From: Chrysoporthe austroafricana
Lineage: Eukaryota > Ascomycota > Sordariomycetes > Diaporthales > Cryphonectriaceae
Direction: 5' to 3'
Length of the DNA: 64,000 bases
Assembly: GCA_001051155.2 (NCBI GenBank)
Contig: JYIP02000008.1
Span: 62,001-126,000 of the forward strand
The notes beneath the pieces were generated by a model. It saw nothing but the letters and a program-made list of their open reading frames with translations. It did no database searches and was not told where the DNA came from. How positions within the stretch are numbered: the first letter of the stretch is position 1; each line of letters starts with the position of its first letter. The position numbers were made by a program, and so were the translations under genes. Of this stretch, positions 20,502-32,755 are shown in pieces.

Positions 20502-23500
20502 TTAGGGCCCGTGCAGCTTCTCCCGCAGGTAGACGACGGCTGCATACCCGGCGCAGCACGTCGTGCTCATGTTGTGGCTGCACCACGGGCACTTGACGCA
20601 CGTGGTCACCTGCCCGGACACGCCAAGCTTCTTATCCTTGACGACGTCGTCGGGCCGCGCCATGGCCTCGTACACCCGCGAGGGCATGTCCTGGTAGAAC
20701 CTGCAGTGGCAGCACTCGACGAGCATCTTGGCGATCGGCCGGTCGAGGATGCTCGCCGCGGCGTCGTGGAGCGGCGAGGGCGCCGGCGGGGTGCTGCCCT
20801 TGGGCCCGGACAGCGCGAACGAACGCGGGCCCGAGAGGGAGGCGGCGGCGGCGGCGGGGAGCGAGAGGTTGCTGCTTGGCTTCGACGACGGCGCTCGCGG
20901 CGACGAGGGCGCGGCCTTGCGGGCTTCTTGTAGGTAGGCGGAGGCTTTGCTGGACGGCCGGGCGAAGGCATCTGGGCTGTCGGTCCGCGCGTGGGGGGTG
21001 AGGGATTGCTTGTTAAGATCGTCACTCAGTATCAGCCGCTGATTCGACTGGACAGGCCGCACAGGAAAGGTCTGGTGGGGCAGATTCGGTAAGAAGGCCG
21101 AGTTCGACACCCTCGACGCGAAATCTTGGCCATGGGAGCTCTTGAAGCCCGTCGGGACCTGCTTGACCTCACCCTCTACTTTCTGCACTGCCATCTTTGT
21201 CGCGCTCGCAATCTCATGGTGATCCCGGTCAAGTGACAGCGGTGTCACGTCCCCGTTTGGCGACTGCAGAGGAGAGCTGATGGCCGAGTTCAGGTCTTTG
21301 AAGGACCTCTTCACATCGATGCTCGTGAGCGCGCTGGTGAAGGACAGCTGGTCTGGGTCCAACTGCTTCCTGCTTGGCGTCCACAGCTCATCAGTCAGGA
21401 ACTGCTGGCTGGGCAGCTTCTCGAGGAGGTTCGAGCCCATCTGTCCTCCCGGTCGCCCCAGGAGATCGTTCTGGCTGACGCTAGGTATTTCGACATCGAT
21501 CCGGGGCGATCCCGCATCCCTCGATGAGTAGTACGCAGACGTTTGCTCACCCGAGGCCGAGGTGCCAATGTTCCGCACAAGGACGTTTCCCTGCTGCGGC
21601 ATTAGCTGCACCTTCTTTAAGTCCTCGAAGCGTATGGTCTGGTTGTCTTTAGAGCTCTGTGGCCTCGAGGTGTCGGGTGTCGTCATAGGCGAAGGCGGCT
21701 GAGACTCCGAGTCGGGGTGTGAGGATGAAGAAGAAGCGCCCGAGTCCTTCGGATCAGCCGCGGAGTGGCGCTCAACAGACGGCTGTGCGCCTCCTCCGGA
21801 CAGGATCGGGCTGTTTTTCGCCGCTGTCCCAGCTCTTGGGTTGCTCTGCGTGACGGACAGAGGAATCTCCGTTTCGATACCAGAAAGCGTATCCAACGTT
21901 CTCGACCGAGGGCGTCTAAGCCGGGTGGGTTCAGGGGTCGTATTGGACGACCTGAAGCCCGTCTTGATGGCATCCTTCAGCTTCTTCTTCCCCGGTTTCC
22001 GAGCTGGCGGGGGAGTGGCTGGCGTCGGAGCCTGTTGAGGGCTCATCTTGGCTTTCATGGACGCCGAGAGACTCGCAGGTGGTGACAGCGGACTATCCAC
22101 AGGCGGCGAGAAGGGCCGCTCGAGGAAGCTGAAGTTGTCCTCCCCGAGTTCCGGGCTGCGGTTCGGCGAGAACGAGCCATCGCGGGCAGAATCCGGCGGC
22201 ACGGCGATCATGGAAGTTGTCTGGCTCCTCTTTGGGTTCTTCCACGTCACCGGTGGAAGGCTGAGTTTTCCCCGTCTCCTCTCCTTCTGCGAGGCATATC
22301 GCTCGTGGCTGTCGTAGCTCTGACCTCTGGCATGAGTAGGGGAGGAACCGTCCACCTGCCGACCCCTGCTCAGCGAAGACGAGAGGAAGGTCTGCACCGT
22401 CTGCACGGATTCCTGTGACTCGTTCTTCTTGGAAAAGCCCAGCTCATGGTTCGGGTCCTTATCCTTCGAGCCGAACAGCTTCCCCGCCGCCGAGATGATA
22501 CCGCTACTGAAAGATCCGCGTCGTGTCCTGGGGTTGCCCGACTGCTTCAAGAAGGGCGTCTTGGAGGACGTAGGAGGGTACGAGATGGGGGGCGCGGTTT
22601 CCCGCTTTGCCGACACATCAGCCCTGGCCTGCGATGTTGGGCTCAGCACCTCGGACGCCGGCCGTTCCGCCGAGGGCGCCCTAGCATTCAGCAGCCTCTT
22701 CATCGCGGCCTCCCGCTCCCGCTCCAGCCGCACGCCACCAATGAAAGCTGGGCTCCTCGCGACCGCCTCGACAGGCTCCACGGCGTCCGGCTGGGACGAC
22801 TGCGCCAGATGCGGGTCCTCGGCTTGTGCGCTATTGAGCTGACTCGACTGGGCGTTCTCCAGGTTCTGCCGGACATGCTGGTTGTTCAGCACCGAGTCCG
22901 ACATGGCTCGTGAGTTGGGCACCGGCCTATTGTCCGCAGGCGCAGGGGGTGGTTGCTTCGAGAGCCTCTTCCTCTTCTCCTCCGCTGGTTTCCTCTTCTT
23001 CTTGGCGAAGTCGTCCCAGGTGGGCGAGTGGCATATCGACGAGTCGTCGGACTGGTTCCCATCCCCTGTCGCGAACGACACCATCTTCAGGCTTGAGGGT
23101 TCGTGGGCCGTCGCTGCCTTCACCATGGAGGGCAAGGAGTCTCGGTCAGCCTTCCTAGGCCCCTTCGGTGCCGCTTCCTTCGCCTCGGCTGATTTCGATC
23201 GTCTCTCCTGCGGCGGGCCGTTGCGCGGCGCGGGCTGCGTGTCAATGGTGAGCGGGGCCAGATTAAAGCTCCTGGCGGCGGGCAGCCTCTGGTCGTCCTG
23301 CCGCGGCACAGAGGACTCTCGGCGGCGGTGCAGCAGGCCTGGCCGCGAGCCCGAGGACGAGTTTGAGGCGGGCGATGCGCCGCGGCGAGCGGAAGCCGCC
23401 TGGGGGGCTTGCTGCTGCATTCTTTCCATCTGCGCAAGGGCAAGAACCAAAAGTCAGAAACTCGTATCCTAAGACACGCAGGCCTAGCGATCTCTCCCTG

Positions 23501-23655
23501 ACGCGCGATCGGCGTGGGGTAAGGGTTGGGTTGGGGGGGGCGCGGGCGCGACTGCAGCTCACCTTCTGCTTCCTCTCAATCTCCAGCATGCGCTGAAGAC
23601 TCGCTGCACGTGGAGGCACCTTGCGGTCCTTGCTTTTCTCTTGTGAACTCGCCAT
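20502..23655 (-). CDS. large disordered protein with conserved Cys-rich C-terminal domain
   Basis: Two exons (23655-23563 and 23429-20502) encode 1006 residues; the 133-nt intron has a GTGAGC donor. Exon 1 gives a basic, helical start (LQRMLEIERKQK) that continues into MERMQQQ. Most of the protein is Ser/Pro/Lys-rich and probably disordered. The last 85 residues are clearly folded: ILDRPIAKMLVECCHCRFYQ, then MPSRVYEAMARPDDVV, CVKCPWCSHNMSTTCCAGY and YLREKLHGP. The paired CxxC motifs suggest zinc binding. I recognise this C-terminus as conserved in uncharacterised Pezizomycotina proteins; no function is assigned. The ATG in ACCACCATGGCG was preferred over one 13 codons upstream. Confidence 0.8.
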
Positions 23656-25221
23656 GGTGGTTATGCTCGGGCTTGTGTTGCGCGAAGGGTCCAAGTGGGT
23701 GGTTGCCGCGGGGTGAAGACAGGGCAGCCAGGTGAGGTACCACAGACCCTGCGAAGCAGCCCGGCGTCAGGTGCCAGGGCGGCGTGCTCGATGGGCCAAG
23801 CTCGCAGGTGTCGGGCCTGGGAGGAAGCTGAAAAGACCTGGGAGACGAAGCCCTGGGACTGGGAGACCGTATCGTTTAAATGGAGGACAGCTGCCGAGGG
23901 CTGCGCCGAGGGTGTATGCGGTGGCCAGTGGCGGCGGGCCGGGTGTCTCTGAGCGGCTGACCACGGCGATCCCAAGCAAGGGACCAGCCAGATATGTGGT
24001 GTCGGAGAAATCGTCAGATCGAGGAAAGAATCGTCCAGCGCCAGCGAGGTGAGTGACGATGTAGCGCGATTTGGGAGGGGCGCGTGCCGAAAGTGGCCGG
24101 CGGTATAGACTGTGTCAGCGCAGTGAAAGAATGTATGTCTCAAACCAGATGCGCGTAGCCGGTGGAACAGGTGGTGGGATAAAAAAAAGTTGGCAGGGTT
24201 GAAGCCTGAGTGAGCGAGCGACCAGGTGCCGTGACCTGGTGTCTGGTGCTTATGTGTGTGTGTGTGCGTGTGCGTGGGGGGGTGTGTATGTTATGTATGT
24301 ATGTATGTATGTGTGTGTGTGTTCGGTCTGTCTGAGTTGGTGGGTGGCATGCGGTGTGAACTTGTATGTGTTGGGTGGGCAAATTAAGCGGTACGTGGTA
24401 ACATGACGGCTGATCGCCAGCAGCAGGCGGAGGCAGGCGGAAGCAGCAGCAGCGGCAAATTAGAGGCAAAGACGGCCGAGGGCTGAGGAAGGCCGTTGGA
24501 GCCGCGCGAGGAGCGCAGGAGGAGCGAGAGGGCGGCGCGCTCGAAATAGCGAGTGGGAATATAGAGCTGCAGGGCGGGCTAGGTGCGGGACGAGGCGACC
24601 GGAGAGCGAGCGAGCAGCGGCGCGTGGACCAGAAGGGGAGGGGAGGGAAGCGAGCGCGGACTATAAGGACGGGGCCTGTTCGACGATGTGGTGAGCAAGC
24701 GAGCGACGGTGCTGGCAAGGCCGAGGCTGAAGCGATCAACGCGGACAGGCGGTCAATAGACGGCGACGAATAAATGGAAGGAAAAAGAAACAATGCAATA
24801 GCCAGACCGCAGGCGCACAGAGGCACCGATCTTCACCCAGGTTTCAGCTTAGCAGCCTGCGTGCATGTGTCGGGTTTCGCTAGCGGGCAGCGAGGCAGGC
24901 AGTGGCAGGGAAGGGCGCGAGACGAGATGGCGGGTGCAGGCAGATGGAGATACTGTACGTAGACCGGTGGTGAGGATATGAGGGCGAGGGCGCGGGCGAG
25001 GGTGAGGATGGGATGAGGATAACGTGCAGGAGGAGGTGGACCGTCCGTTTTCCCTGTACGCAGGCATTACATTATTACACGTGCCCGTAGTACGAAGTAC
25101 TCCGTCCACAGGGAAGTCAAAAACCTGCATTGCATACACTGCACGGTACTATAGGTGGTGTGGTACCTCGTCCCCCCGTAGCCTTGTGCACTGGCAGACG
25201 CTGTTTTGTTCCCTCTCTCTT
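23656..25221. other. 5' region of the preceding gene; no separate gene supported
   Basis: The stretch holds G-rich and TG/TATG microsatellite sequence (about 24250-24325). A minus-strand frame of 228 codons at 24140-24826 is Cys/Pro/Thr-rich because of the CA repeats and is probably non-coding leader or promoter of the gene at 20502-23655. Confidence 0.5.
24258..24322. repeat. TG / TATG microsatellite
   Basis: TGTGTG and GTATGTATG runs with a short G-run between them. Confidence 0.8.
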
Positions 25222-25265
25222 TTTTTTTTTTTTTTTTTTTTCCCTCCCCTGCGCCAGGATNCCGC

Positions 25266-25302
<37 letters not shown>

Positions 25303-25321
25303 CCCTCCCCTGCGCCAGGAT
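25222..25321. other. homopolymer-flanked assembly join with one N
   Basis: A T-run is followed by CCCTCCCCTGCGCCAGGAT, then an N at 25261, then a second, longer T-run and the same 19-base sequence ending at 25321. Duplication of unique sequence on both sides of an N inside homopolymers is the usual mark of a false tandem from gap filling. Confidence 0.75.
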
Positions 25322-27520
25322 AGAGGCAGATGCCAAATCTGCACCTACCTGCAAGGGCTGAGGGGCTGAGGGGGGCCCGGGAGGATACGAAGGAGCACCA
25401 CTGGCCAGCGGCCCTTCGTGAAGGCCCTGTTTGGTACCTGGTACAGAACACTCTGGGGTGCAGACCGACACGCCCTGGTTCGCGAGGGGCCCGTACCAAA
25501 CTAGGGCATTGACGTTCTGAAAATGGAAGGACGGTAACCGATACGGACGAGGACGACGAAGCCCTGGGAGGCGGGCAGGATGGCGACAGCATTAATCCTC
25601 CCCCCTAATTTTCTTTCTTTTTTCTTTTTTGTTTATCGTCACTATCTTTCTCCTCCTCAGATGCTTGGAGCCCCCGGTCATCCGTCCGTACACGCTGGCT
25701 GCTGCACAGCCGACAACGACAACAGCAACAACGACCACAATATTGCTGGCAAGCAAGGTGGTTTGACCAAACACGTGAGAGCCAGCACAGGCCAGGCGCA
25801 GGCGCAGGCGTCGGTCAGCGGTTAATTGGGAGGACGCCGCCCGATTTCGAAACCCGCGGGGTCGGCAGAGAGGACCCAGGCCAGGGGCGTGCCCACCGAG
25901 CTGCCAAGCGCTGCGCCCACCCTGCTCTGCTGCCCATGGTCGCAGGCCTGGTGGGGCCCGTCCCACTCCTGCGGTGCTGGCTCGGTGCTGGCTGGCTGCT
26001 GGCTGCTGGCTGCTCGTGCTGGCTGGCACCGTCGTGGACGGTCAGGTCTCCGCCCAGCCCGCCTCCAGCCGCTCTCACCTGTATCACCTCCCGCCCGACA
26101 CCTCGCCCGCCCGCCCACTCACTGGCGCACGTTCGTTCCCTCTACCACGGACGCCGATCAGCTCGCCGATCACTGCCGGCGATCGTCGATGCTGCGCGCC
26201 CAGCGGGCCTGGCGTGCCTGGGCGCCTGCTGGGCCTCGGGGCAATTTGGCGGGGGGGCGCCTTTCTTGAGCAAGCAGCAAGCAGCCAGCAGCCTCCTCCC
26301 CCCAACAAGGTTTTGCGGCCTCAGGAACCAAGGGCCGAGAGCCAACGGCCTTGTCGAGCCCGGTCCCCACCCGACTGAAGTTCCCCTGCAGGACGGGCGC
26401 TCTAGGTGGAATACGAAGTTCTTGTTCCGCCTCCCCGGGCCTGTGGTGTTTTGACGTGGCCTGACCTCTCCCGTGCTAACATTGCCTCTTTGGGACGCCT
26501 GCGTCGGGGCCCTCAGGGAATCGCCCCCCCCCCCCCGAGAAGAGAGAGGACTTCCTGTGCCGCCCGCGGGGGGGGGAGACCAGAGACACCAAGATTGCAA
26601 TGGTCGCGCACTCTACTGACCCGGACTATTTCCCAGACCAGCAGCCTGCCGGCAGATATCTGTCCTCCGCCCACACAGCCTGTCTCAGAAACCCGGCCGA
26701 GTTGTGTCGGTGAGAGGGCGGTGGAGGAGGAAAGAGATCCCATCCAGAGGGAACCTCAAGAGCCGCCTCCCACCATCTCACAACAGGGTCTTCGGCAGTG
26801 GAAGACAACGAAAACAAGAAAAAAAAAAAATGTTCCCGGGCCACAAGACAGGGAACCAGACCACGCGAGCCTCCCCCAGGTTAGCCAAGTTTCCGGGACT
26901 CGTTGCCACGAGCTGTGCCCTGCCCGCCAGGGACGCTACCGTCTCACGATACGAGCGTTCGGTCCTCGGCACGGACTGCCCTCAGCGATAACCACTCGCG
27001 CCCAGGAAGGGGGGGGGGCAGCAGCACGCGCAGCCGCGGCCGCGAGTTGCTTTTTGCAAGCCTCGCCTTAAGCGGTCCTGTCTCAGAGAGATCACCATGA
27101 GGCCCCGGATCTTCGGCAAACTACACACAGGCCCTCTCACCTTTTTTTCCCACGTGAGCGAGGGATTCGAGAGACGGCCCCTCCCGGGCTCTCGTGCGGA
27201 AACAAGTCGTCCTGGGAGAGGGGCGCCCTAGCAAGCGGGGCCGCTTGGATTCTAAACCACGGCCCGCGTCGCCCTGGCGGTGGAGGGAGGGCACAGGTCA
27301 CCGATGACGCCAACGAGCCGGGATCAAAGATCGCCGGCCAGGAACCTCTGCCTTGTTGAGGTCCCCTCCCTACATCGCCATGCCGTCTTTAACATGAAAT
27401 GGTCAGATTCACTTCTATGCAAGGGTATCTAGCGCTTGTCATAATTCAGATTACAGGAAAAGCCAGCCCGGCAGAAAGACTGCGGGCCGCAACGCCAACG
27501 CCCTCCCGATGCCGAGCCCC
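25322..27520. other. GC-rich intergenic region without a supported gene
   Basis: Long open frames on both strands arise from GC-rich low-complexity DNA and lack motifs. A GCTGGCTGCT short-period repeat lies at about 25976-26030. A-runs and G-runs (26526-26537, 26819-26830, 27009-27018) are present. Confidence 0.45.
25976..26030. repeat. GCTGGCT / GGCTGCT short tandem repeat
   Basis: Five to six imperfect 7-bp units in a row. Confidence 0.7.
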
Positions 27521-29443
27521 TCACGACGTCGGGAGCCTCACGATCATCGCCGGCCTCCCCGTCCCGTCCGCCGCCTCCTCCTCCGGCTCCTCCCCCAACC
27601 TCCTCTCAACATCCGCCTTAGTCGGACATGTATGCACCCAGACCTCCTCACCCGGCCCCCAGGTCTTCAGCCCAAACAGCGGCTTCCCCTCCTTGTCCCT
27701 CGGCACGTGGTCCGGAACGGCGCTCTTCCCCCTGCCCCGCCACGTGGTGCTCCACCACCTCTGCAACCGCAGCTTGAACTCGTGCCGGATCTTGAGGCGG
27801 GCGGCGATCCACTTCTCGTCGGGCTTGTGCTCCAGCGAGATGTCGTCGACGGGCCGCGCGCCGCGCAGCAGCCCGTCGTCGACCCAGCCGGACGTGTCGT
27901 ACGTGGTGGTCTGCGCCGGCGGGAGGACGAGCTTGAGGAACTCGAGGGACGGCGCGATGGTGAGGTAGAGACCGCGGAGCGGGTTGATGAGCGTCTTCAT
28001 CAGGAGGGACATCCACCGCGGGTACAACACCGCGAAGTCGGTCTGCGAGAGGTGCGTCGACCCCTTCACCGTCAGCATCCAGCACAGGGCGCCGCCCGAC
28101 TTCGCCTCGGCGCAGATCTCCGTCACCTTGTCGTAGTTGTCCTTCCAGTGCATGAAGGCCTCGGACCCGATGGACAGGAGCGGCTTCGTGATGGTCTGCT
28201 CTGACCCCGGTTCTACCTCCGGCGTCGCGGGCCCCCACGCGTCGAGGAGGATGCCCTGCCCGATCCAAGGAAAGCGGTCGTCAAGGCGGAGGATCTGTAC
28301 GGTTGTTGCGCCGCCGAAGGAGTGGCCCATGGCCGTAACATTTTCCAGGGACAGGCGGCCCTTCCAGTCCGCCCAGTCGATCCCGTCGAGTCCCTTAGAG
28401 CTCGAGCCGCGGTTGGGCTTCTTCCTCAGGTTCCGCTCCTTGATCATATCGTCGGGATCACCTGCGTTGATGACCTGCAACACCCTGAAAGCCTCCTCTA
28501 CTTCCGCCAGGCGCATCTCGATCTGCGCACCGCGTAGCTCGCGGTCCACGCCCTTGGCATTGTGTGGTGCCGTGTCCTGCGCGTTGTCCTTGGGAAAGAT
28601 ATAGTCCACCATGTAATTTCTCGTCCGCTTCGCCGTCTCGTCTTCGGGCCCGGCCGGCTTGTCCAGCTCCGCCTCATCGGTGCTGCTCGTCTCGTCCTGG
28701 CTCAGCTCAGGCGAGTCCCTGTCCGGGGGCACGTTGACGTACGACCTCGCCCCCGACCCGTCGCGGTGCTCCATAGCCACAACGACGAACCCGTAGGAGG
28801 CGAGGTCGCCGCAGATAGTCGAGTACATCGTCCTCGACCCGCCCAGGCCGTGACTAAACACCACAACAGGGAACTTCGGCCTCACGCCACCGTCTTCATC
28901 TGGGCCATCTGGGCCATCCGGGCCATCCGGGCCCTCCGCTCCCGCTTCTCCTTCCCCCCGCGGTGGTTCAGAGACCGATGGCCGGGCCCGCGCCAGCCTC
29001 GCGTTCCGCATCGCCGGCAGCTTCGTGAACATGCAGGTAGCGGCCATGTACGCCGTTACCGGAAGGTTGGGGATCCTGAAGAACTTGGCATACCCGTGGC
29101 AGGTCTGCACCCTCGGGCGGGGGAGCCAAGGAACCCGGGCGCCCGCCTTCAGGTCCGCGTTTGTGGGGTAGTACACGCTGAGCAGGACCGTGTCCAGCTG
29201 CAGGGCGTGGCGACTGTCGCGCTTGATGCGCGAGAACGTCCGCGGCCGCTCGGCCGGGACCTCGAGCTCCAGGTAGCCCACGCTGTAGGGGCCCGTGTAG
29301 TACGGCAGGCTGTGGAAGATGCGCTCTCGCCACGTCTTGGGCGGCCGCGAGGGCAGGCTGAGCTCCTGAGTGGCCGCGCCCCCGGAGGCTGCCGCTTCCA
29401 TGAACTCGGCATGCGACGGCGTCCGTCTTTCCTGTTCCTCCAT
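27521..29443 (-). CDS. platelet-activating-factor acetylhydrolase-like lipase
   Basis: A single exon of 640 residues with the alpha/beta-hydrolase signature of the PAF-acetylhydrolase/plasma-type family. Landmarks are VVVFSHGLGGSRTMYS (oxyanion region, about 192-208), the nucleophile elbow GHSFGG (about 373-378, Ser375), LLDAWG (Asp401) and KGSTHLSQTDF (His464). These supply a complete Ser-Asp-His triad. No signal peptide is seen, so it is probably intracellular and acts on short-chain or oxidised phospholipid acyl groups, as known for the family. A PDG tripeptide repeat (about 172-181) precedes the catalytic core and is coded by a short GGGCCATC tandem repeat. The long C-terminal region is typical of fungal members. 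The stop is TGA. Confidence 0.9.
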   Translation of the reverse strand: MEEQERRTPSHAEFMEAAASGGAATQELSLPSRPPKTWRERIFHSLPYYTGPYSVGYLELEVPAERPRTFSRIKRDSRHALQLDTVLLSVYYPTNADLKAGARVPWLPRPRVQTCHGYAKFFRIPNLPVTAYMAATCMFTKLPAMRNARLARARPSVSEPPRGEGEAGAEGPDGPDGPDGPDEDGGVRPKFPVVVFSHGLGGSRTMYSTICGDLASYGFVVVAMEHRDGSGARSYVNVPPDRDSPELSQDETSSTDEAELDKPAGPEDETAKRTRNYMVDYIFPKDNAQDTAPHNAKGVDRELRGAQIEMRLAEVEEAFRVLQVINAGDPDDMIKERNLRKKPNRGSSSKGLDGIDWADWKGRLSLENVTAMGHSFGGATTVQILRLDDRFPWIGQGILLDAWGPATPEVEPGSEQTITKPLLSIGSEAFMHWKDNYDKVTEICAEAKSGGALCWMLTVKGSTHLSQTDFAVLYPRWMSLLMKTLINPLRGLYLTIAPSLEFLKLVLPPAQTTTYDTSGWVDDGLLRGARPVDDISLEHKPDEKWIAARLKIRHEFKLRLQRWWSTTWRGRGKSAVPDHVPRDKEGKPLFGLKTWGPGEEVWVHTCPTKADVERRLGEEPEEEAADGTGRPAMIVRLPTS

Positions 29444-32181
29444 CTTGGCGCCTGGTTATATTAATGGTGATGAAGTCATGTGCGAGGATGTGGGAGTCTC
29501 CCTCTGCTAAGGCTCAATTCGAGATCCAATCTTCTGGTAAGAGAAACTCGCTAGATGGAAGATGGAACCGCACGCTTCAACGCCGAGAAGGTTCGAGGCG
29601 TCCCTCGCTCCACGCCTCACACCAGAAACCCTGGCTAATAAGAGAATCTTTTCGAACCTTTTTGCGTTTCGATCCGAGCCCTGTCGTGTGACCTGGCACG
29701 CTTGGCTCAGGGGCGGTGTTCCTGAACTGCTGACGTCACGTCTCAGGGGTAACCCAAGCAGCGGTCATGGCGACGGAACAGAAGGCCCCGGCGACGTCAC
29801 TTCTATCGCATAACTATTGACTTCTTGTCCGACTATAACGGCGCGTCGTCAGGATGACGAAGGACGTTTTCTCTGTCTCCTAAACACTCCGACTCTCACA
29901 GCCATCTGATGTTTTGCTGATGTCGTTGTGAAATGCACATATGCAGGCCAAATGATGGCTCCACCAGGCGGCTGGGTCGTTTGTTCACCTATCGCCAGCA
30001 TGCCCCGGCGACGCCGACGCCTTGCTGGGGCCGCGGCTGCTTGCAGTCAGCCCTCCCCCCCGGGCCACTCCAGCTCTGGAAGCTGTGCAACGTCCGGCGC
30101 AGACACGATTTATGTGTGATCCTGGTGTCTGGGTACGCCAGTTGCCCTTGACATGTCGTGGAACGATGGGGGCGCCCTTTCTTGCTTGCCTGTCTGGACC
30201 TCAGCTCGTATCTCGCGGGCAAGACCGCCGACCCCGTCGAGAGGTTTTCTAGATGCAGCGCTCGCGTCCGCTGACGTGGCCGGGCATCTGGAATACGGCT
30301 GGGTGATGTGCGACGGGAGACATAGCAATGACGATATGTGAGGTCGCCGTCCCGCCTGGACGTTCTCAGACTCGACGTTTGTGCGGCCACCAGGGTCCAG
30401 AAAATAGTGAGGTCGCGCGAGCTGAGCATGAGCGCGCCTGGTCTACAAGGTCGCACAAGTCCGATGGTCGAGGGAGGCCGTGGTGAAGAGTGTGCGAGAT
30501 CATCCGGCCAGGCCAAGTCCCCATCAACATGTCCTGGGAAGAGGACGAGCGAATACCGGCAGTTGCGGGCATCATTGATTCTTTTGCTCTCAAGAATCTT
30601 GTGGTCGTAAAGAGCACTGGGTTAGTACGGTTGACGAAGCGTTCATGGTGAGTGATGACGGCACACCACGCTGATGCACCTACAATCCTCTCACGGATGA
30701 TCGCAATTGTCGTGAAGCCGTGGACATTCCTAGGTCATCGATCCTGCGAAGCATACCGCGAGACCACACTCGGGCGCCGACCGTGGAACCTCAGGTGAAG
30801 AGCGTGCGTATGTCTCGGCATTGGTAAGCTAACTATCCACGACGTCACCACACTGCTATTGTCCGTCGCGGTGACGGATTTTGACTAAGTCGAGGTAGCG
30901 TGCACGAAACCTCCATCACCCTGGAAATGTTTGAAATGGGTCTTGATTTGAGAGGTTGCTAGATTTAACTGCAGACCTCAAGACCAAAAGAATGGTAGGT
31001 TGGGGTTGTAGATAAATTCAAGCTCGTCGAGTTCGATATCGGCTCTTCGTAGGCACGAAGGGTGATAGATCATTGTCAATAGAGTTTCTTCGTCGCCATG
31101 AATATGCCCAGACGATGAAGTCGCTGTCAGGACCGGCTTGTTACCAAAGATGGATGGCGAATGAACCCTGGATAGCACAAAGAAGGTGAGTGAGCCCTTC
31201 AACAACTCGAGACGGAGAGGCCATCTAGGTTCCAGTCGAGAGTATCGCGAAGGCGGACAGCACATAAGCCCGCTTAGGTGGTCTTATTGAGGCTCAAATT
31301 CACCCGCCCAGGAACCCTAGTCTAGCCGCTGCTGGCGCGGCATGCGTGATCGCGCTGAGGACCATTCGTGCGTTTTCTCCGAACTGCATTAATAATGATG
31401 TTTTTCGGTTTTAATCGCACGGCAGGTTGATGCCGGCATGGTGGGTTGTTGTGTGAATAGGCTAAATTCAGCGTCCCACTGTTCAGCCGACGGGATGTTC
31501 GAGGGTGGGTCTTCCCGCCGAGGAAGCTCCTTTGGTCTCCGCCATGGACTCTCGAGACATTCCAGATTTAATAATTACGTCTGTATCACAGAGGTATGTA
31601 TCACAGAGATGGTTGAGGTCCCTGCTCGGGCCTTGACCGAGGCTTGGTCAGCTCACACTGCCCATCAGACGGTTTACCCCGCGGGGTGTCAAGGCTCAAG
31701 AAGCTTTCGTGACTCACGCCGGCACCATCCGGGTGTCGATTTCGCCAGGCATTGGGGATGTCCAGGTGGTCAACACTCCTGGAGGGGGGCCAAGCCATGG
31801 GCACTGCTAAGAGAATGCGTGTCTGGAAAGGCGAGCACACTATCGACGTAGTGCCAGCGGCTGCAATGCCCTCCACACGCGTCCAAGGGTCGCCTGTCGT
31901 TGGGTGCCCACATCGTGCTGCCAGGAACCTCGTAGACCTTCGGGTAAATAGTCTTGCATAGCATCGCCCTTTCGATGTGAGAGTCACCAGATAGGTCCAC
32001 CAGGGAAGGGTAGAAGGACTGCGATCCGCGGTACAGTACACGGTATAAGTAGCACATCGTGGCCCTCCCTTCTCGTGCAGTCCTTCTTCTCGAGCTGGTC
32101 CTGGAAGAGTCCTGACGCCTGGGCCCATCTCCTCTCTGGAACAAACCTATCTCGAACTTTTCTGTTGACATCCAACCCAAA
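29444..32181. other. 2.7-kb intergenic region without a recognised gene
   Basis: Moderate GC, with short frames on both strands and no motif. A minus-strand frame at 30978-31265 is the most protein-like, but its start and family are unknown. The last 150 bases form the xylose reductase promoter. Confidence 0.45.
32043..32051 (+). promoter_or_regulatory. TATA-like box of the xylose reductase gene
   Basis: TATAAGTAG lies about 135 bp upstream of the ATG, with CT-rich sequence (TCCTTCTTCTCGAGC) following it, as in fungal promoters. Confidence 0.4.
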
Positions 32182-32719
32182 ATGGCGCCGACCGTCAAGC
32201 TGAACTCCGGCCACGAGATGCCCCTCGTTGGCTTCGGCTTGTGGAAGGTCGACAACGCGACGTGTGCCGACACCGTCTACAATGCCATTAAGGTCGGATA
32301 CCGGCTGTTCGATGGTGCTTGCGGTAAGAGACTCCTGTGGATATTTGCTACATCATATGCATTGGATCGATTGTAGGAACAGAAGCTATGGCCAAGGCAA
32401 GCACTGGATATGGCAGTGGAGGAGTTGAAGTTGAACAATGGAGCTTTGACCCCGCGCTCTCTCTCAATTGAACGTGGGGTCCTCCACTCCGCCACGGTCC
32501 ACCCGTGGAGTTACTGGGGACTCCCCCCCGCTTACACGACAAAAAAAAAAAAAAAAAAAAAAAACACGGGGGGGGGCCCACCCACCCCCCCCACCCCCAA
32601 AAATAAACGAGGGGACCACCACTCCGCCACGGTCCACCCGTGGAGTTACTGGGGACTCCCCCCCGCTTTCACGACAAAAAAAAAAAAAAAAACAAAAAAA
32701 AAATACGAAGGTATAAAAN

Positions 32720-32755
<36 letters not shown>

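Noticed and set aside
24140..24826. 228-codon minus-strand frame
   Set aside because: Thr/His/Pro content comes from CA repeats in what looks like the leader of the large disordered-protein gene.
26406..27071. 221-codon plus-strand frame
   Set aside because: GC-rich, charged, no motif, no regular start context; homopolymers inside suggest non-coding DNA.
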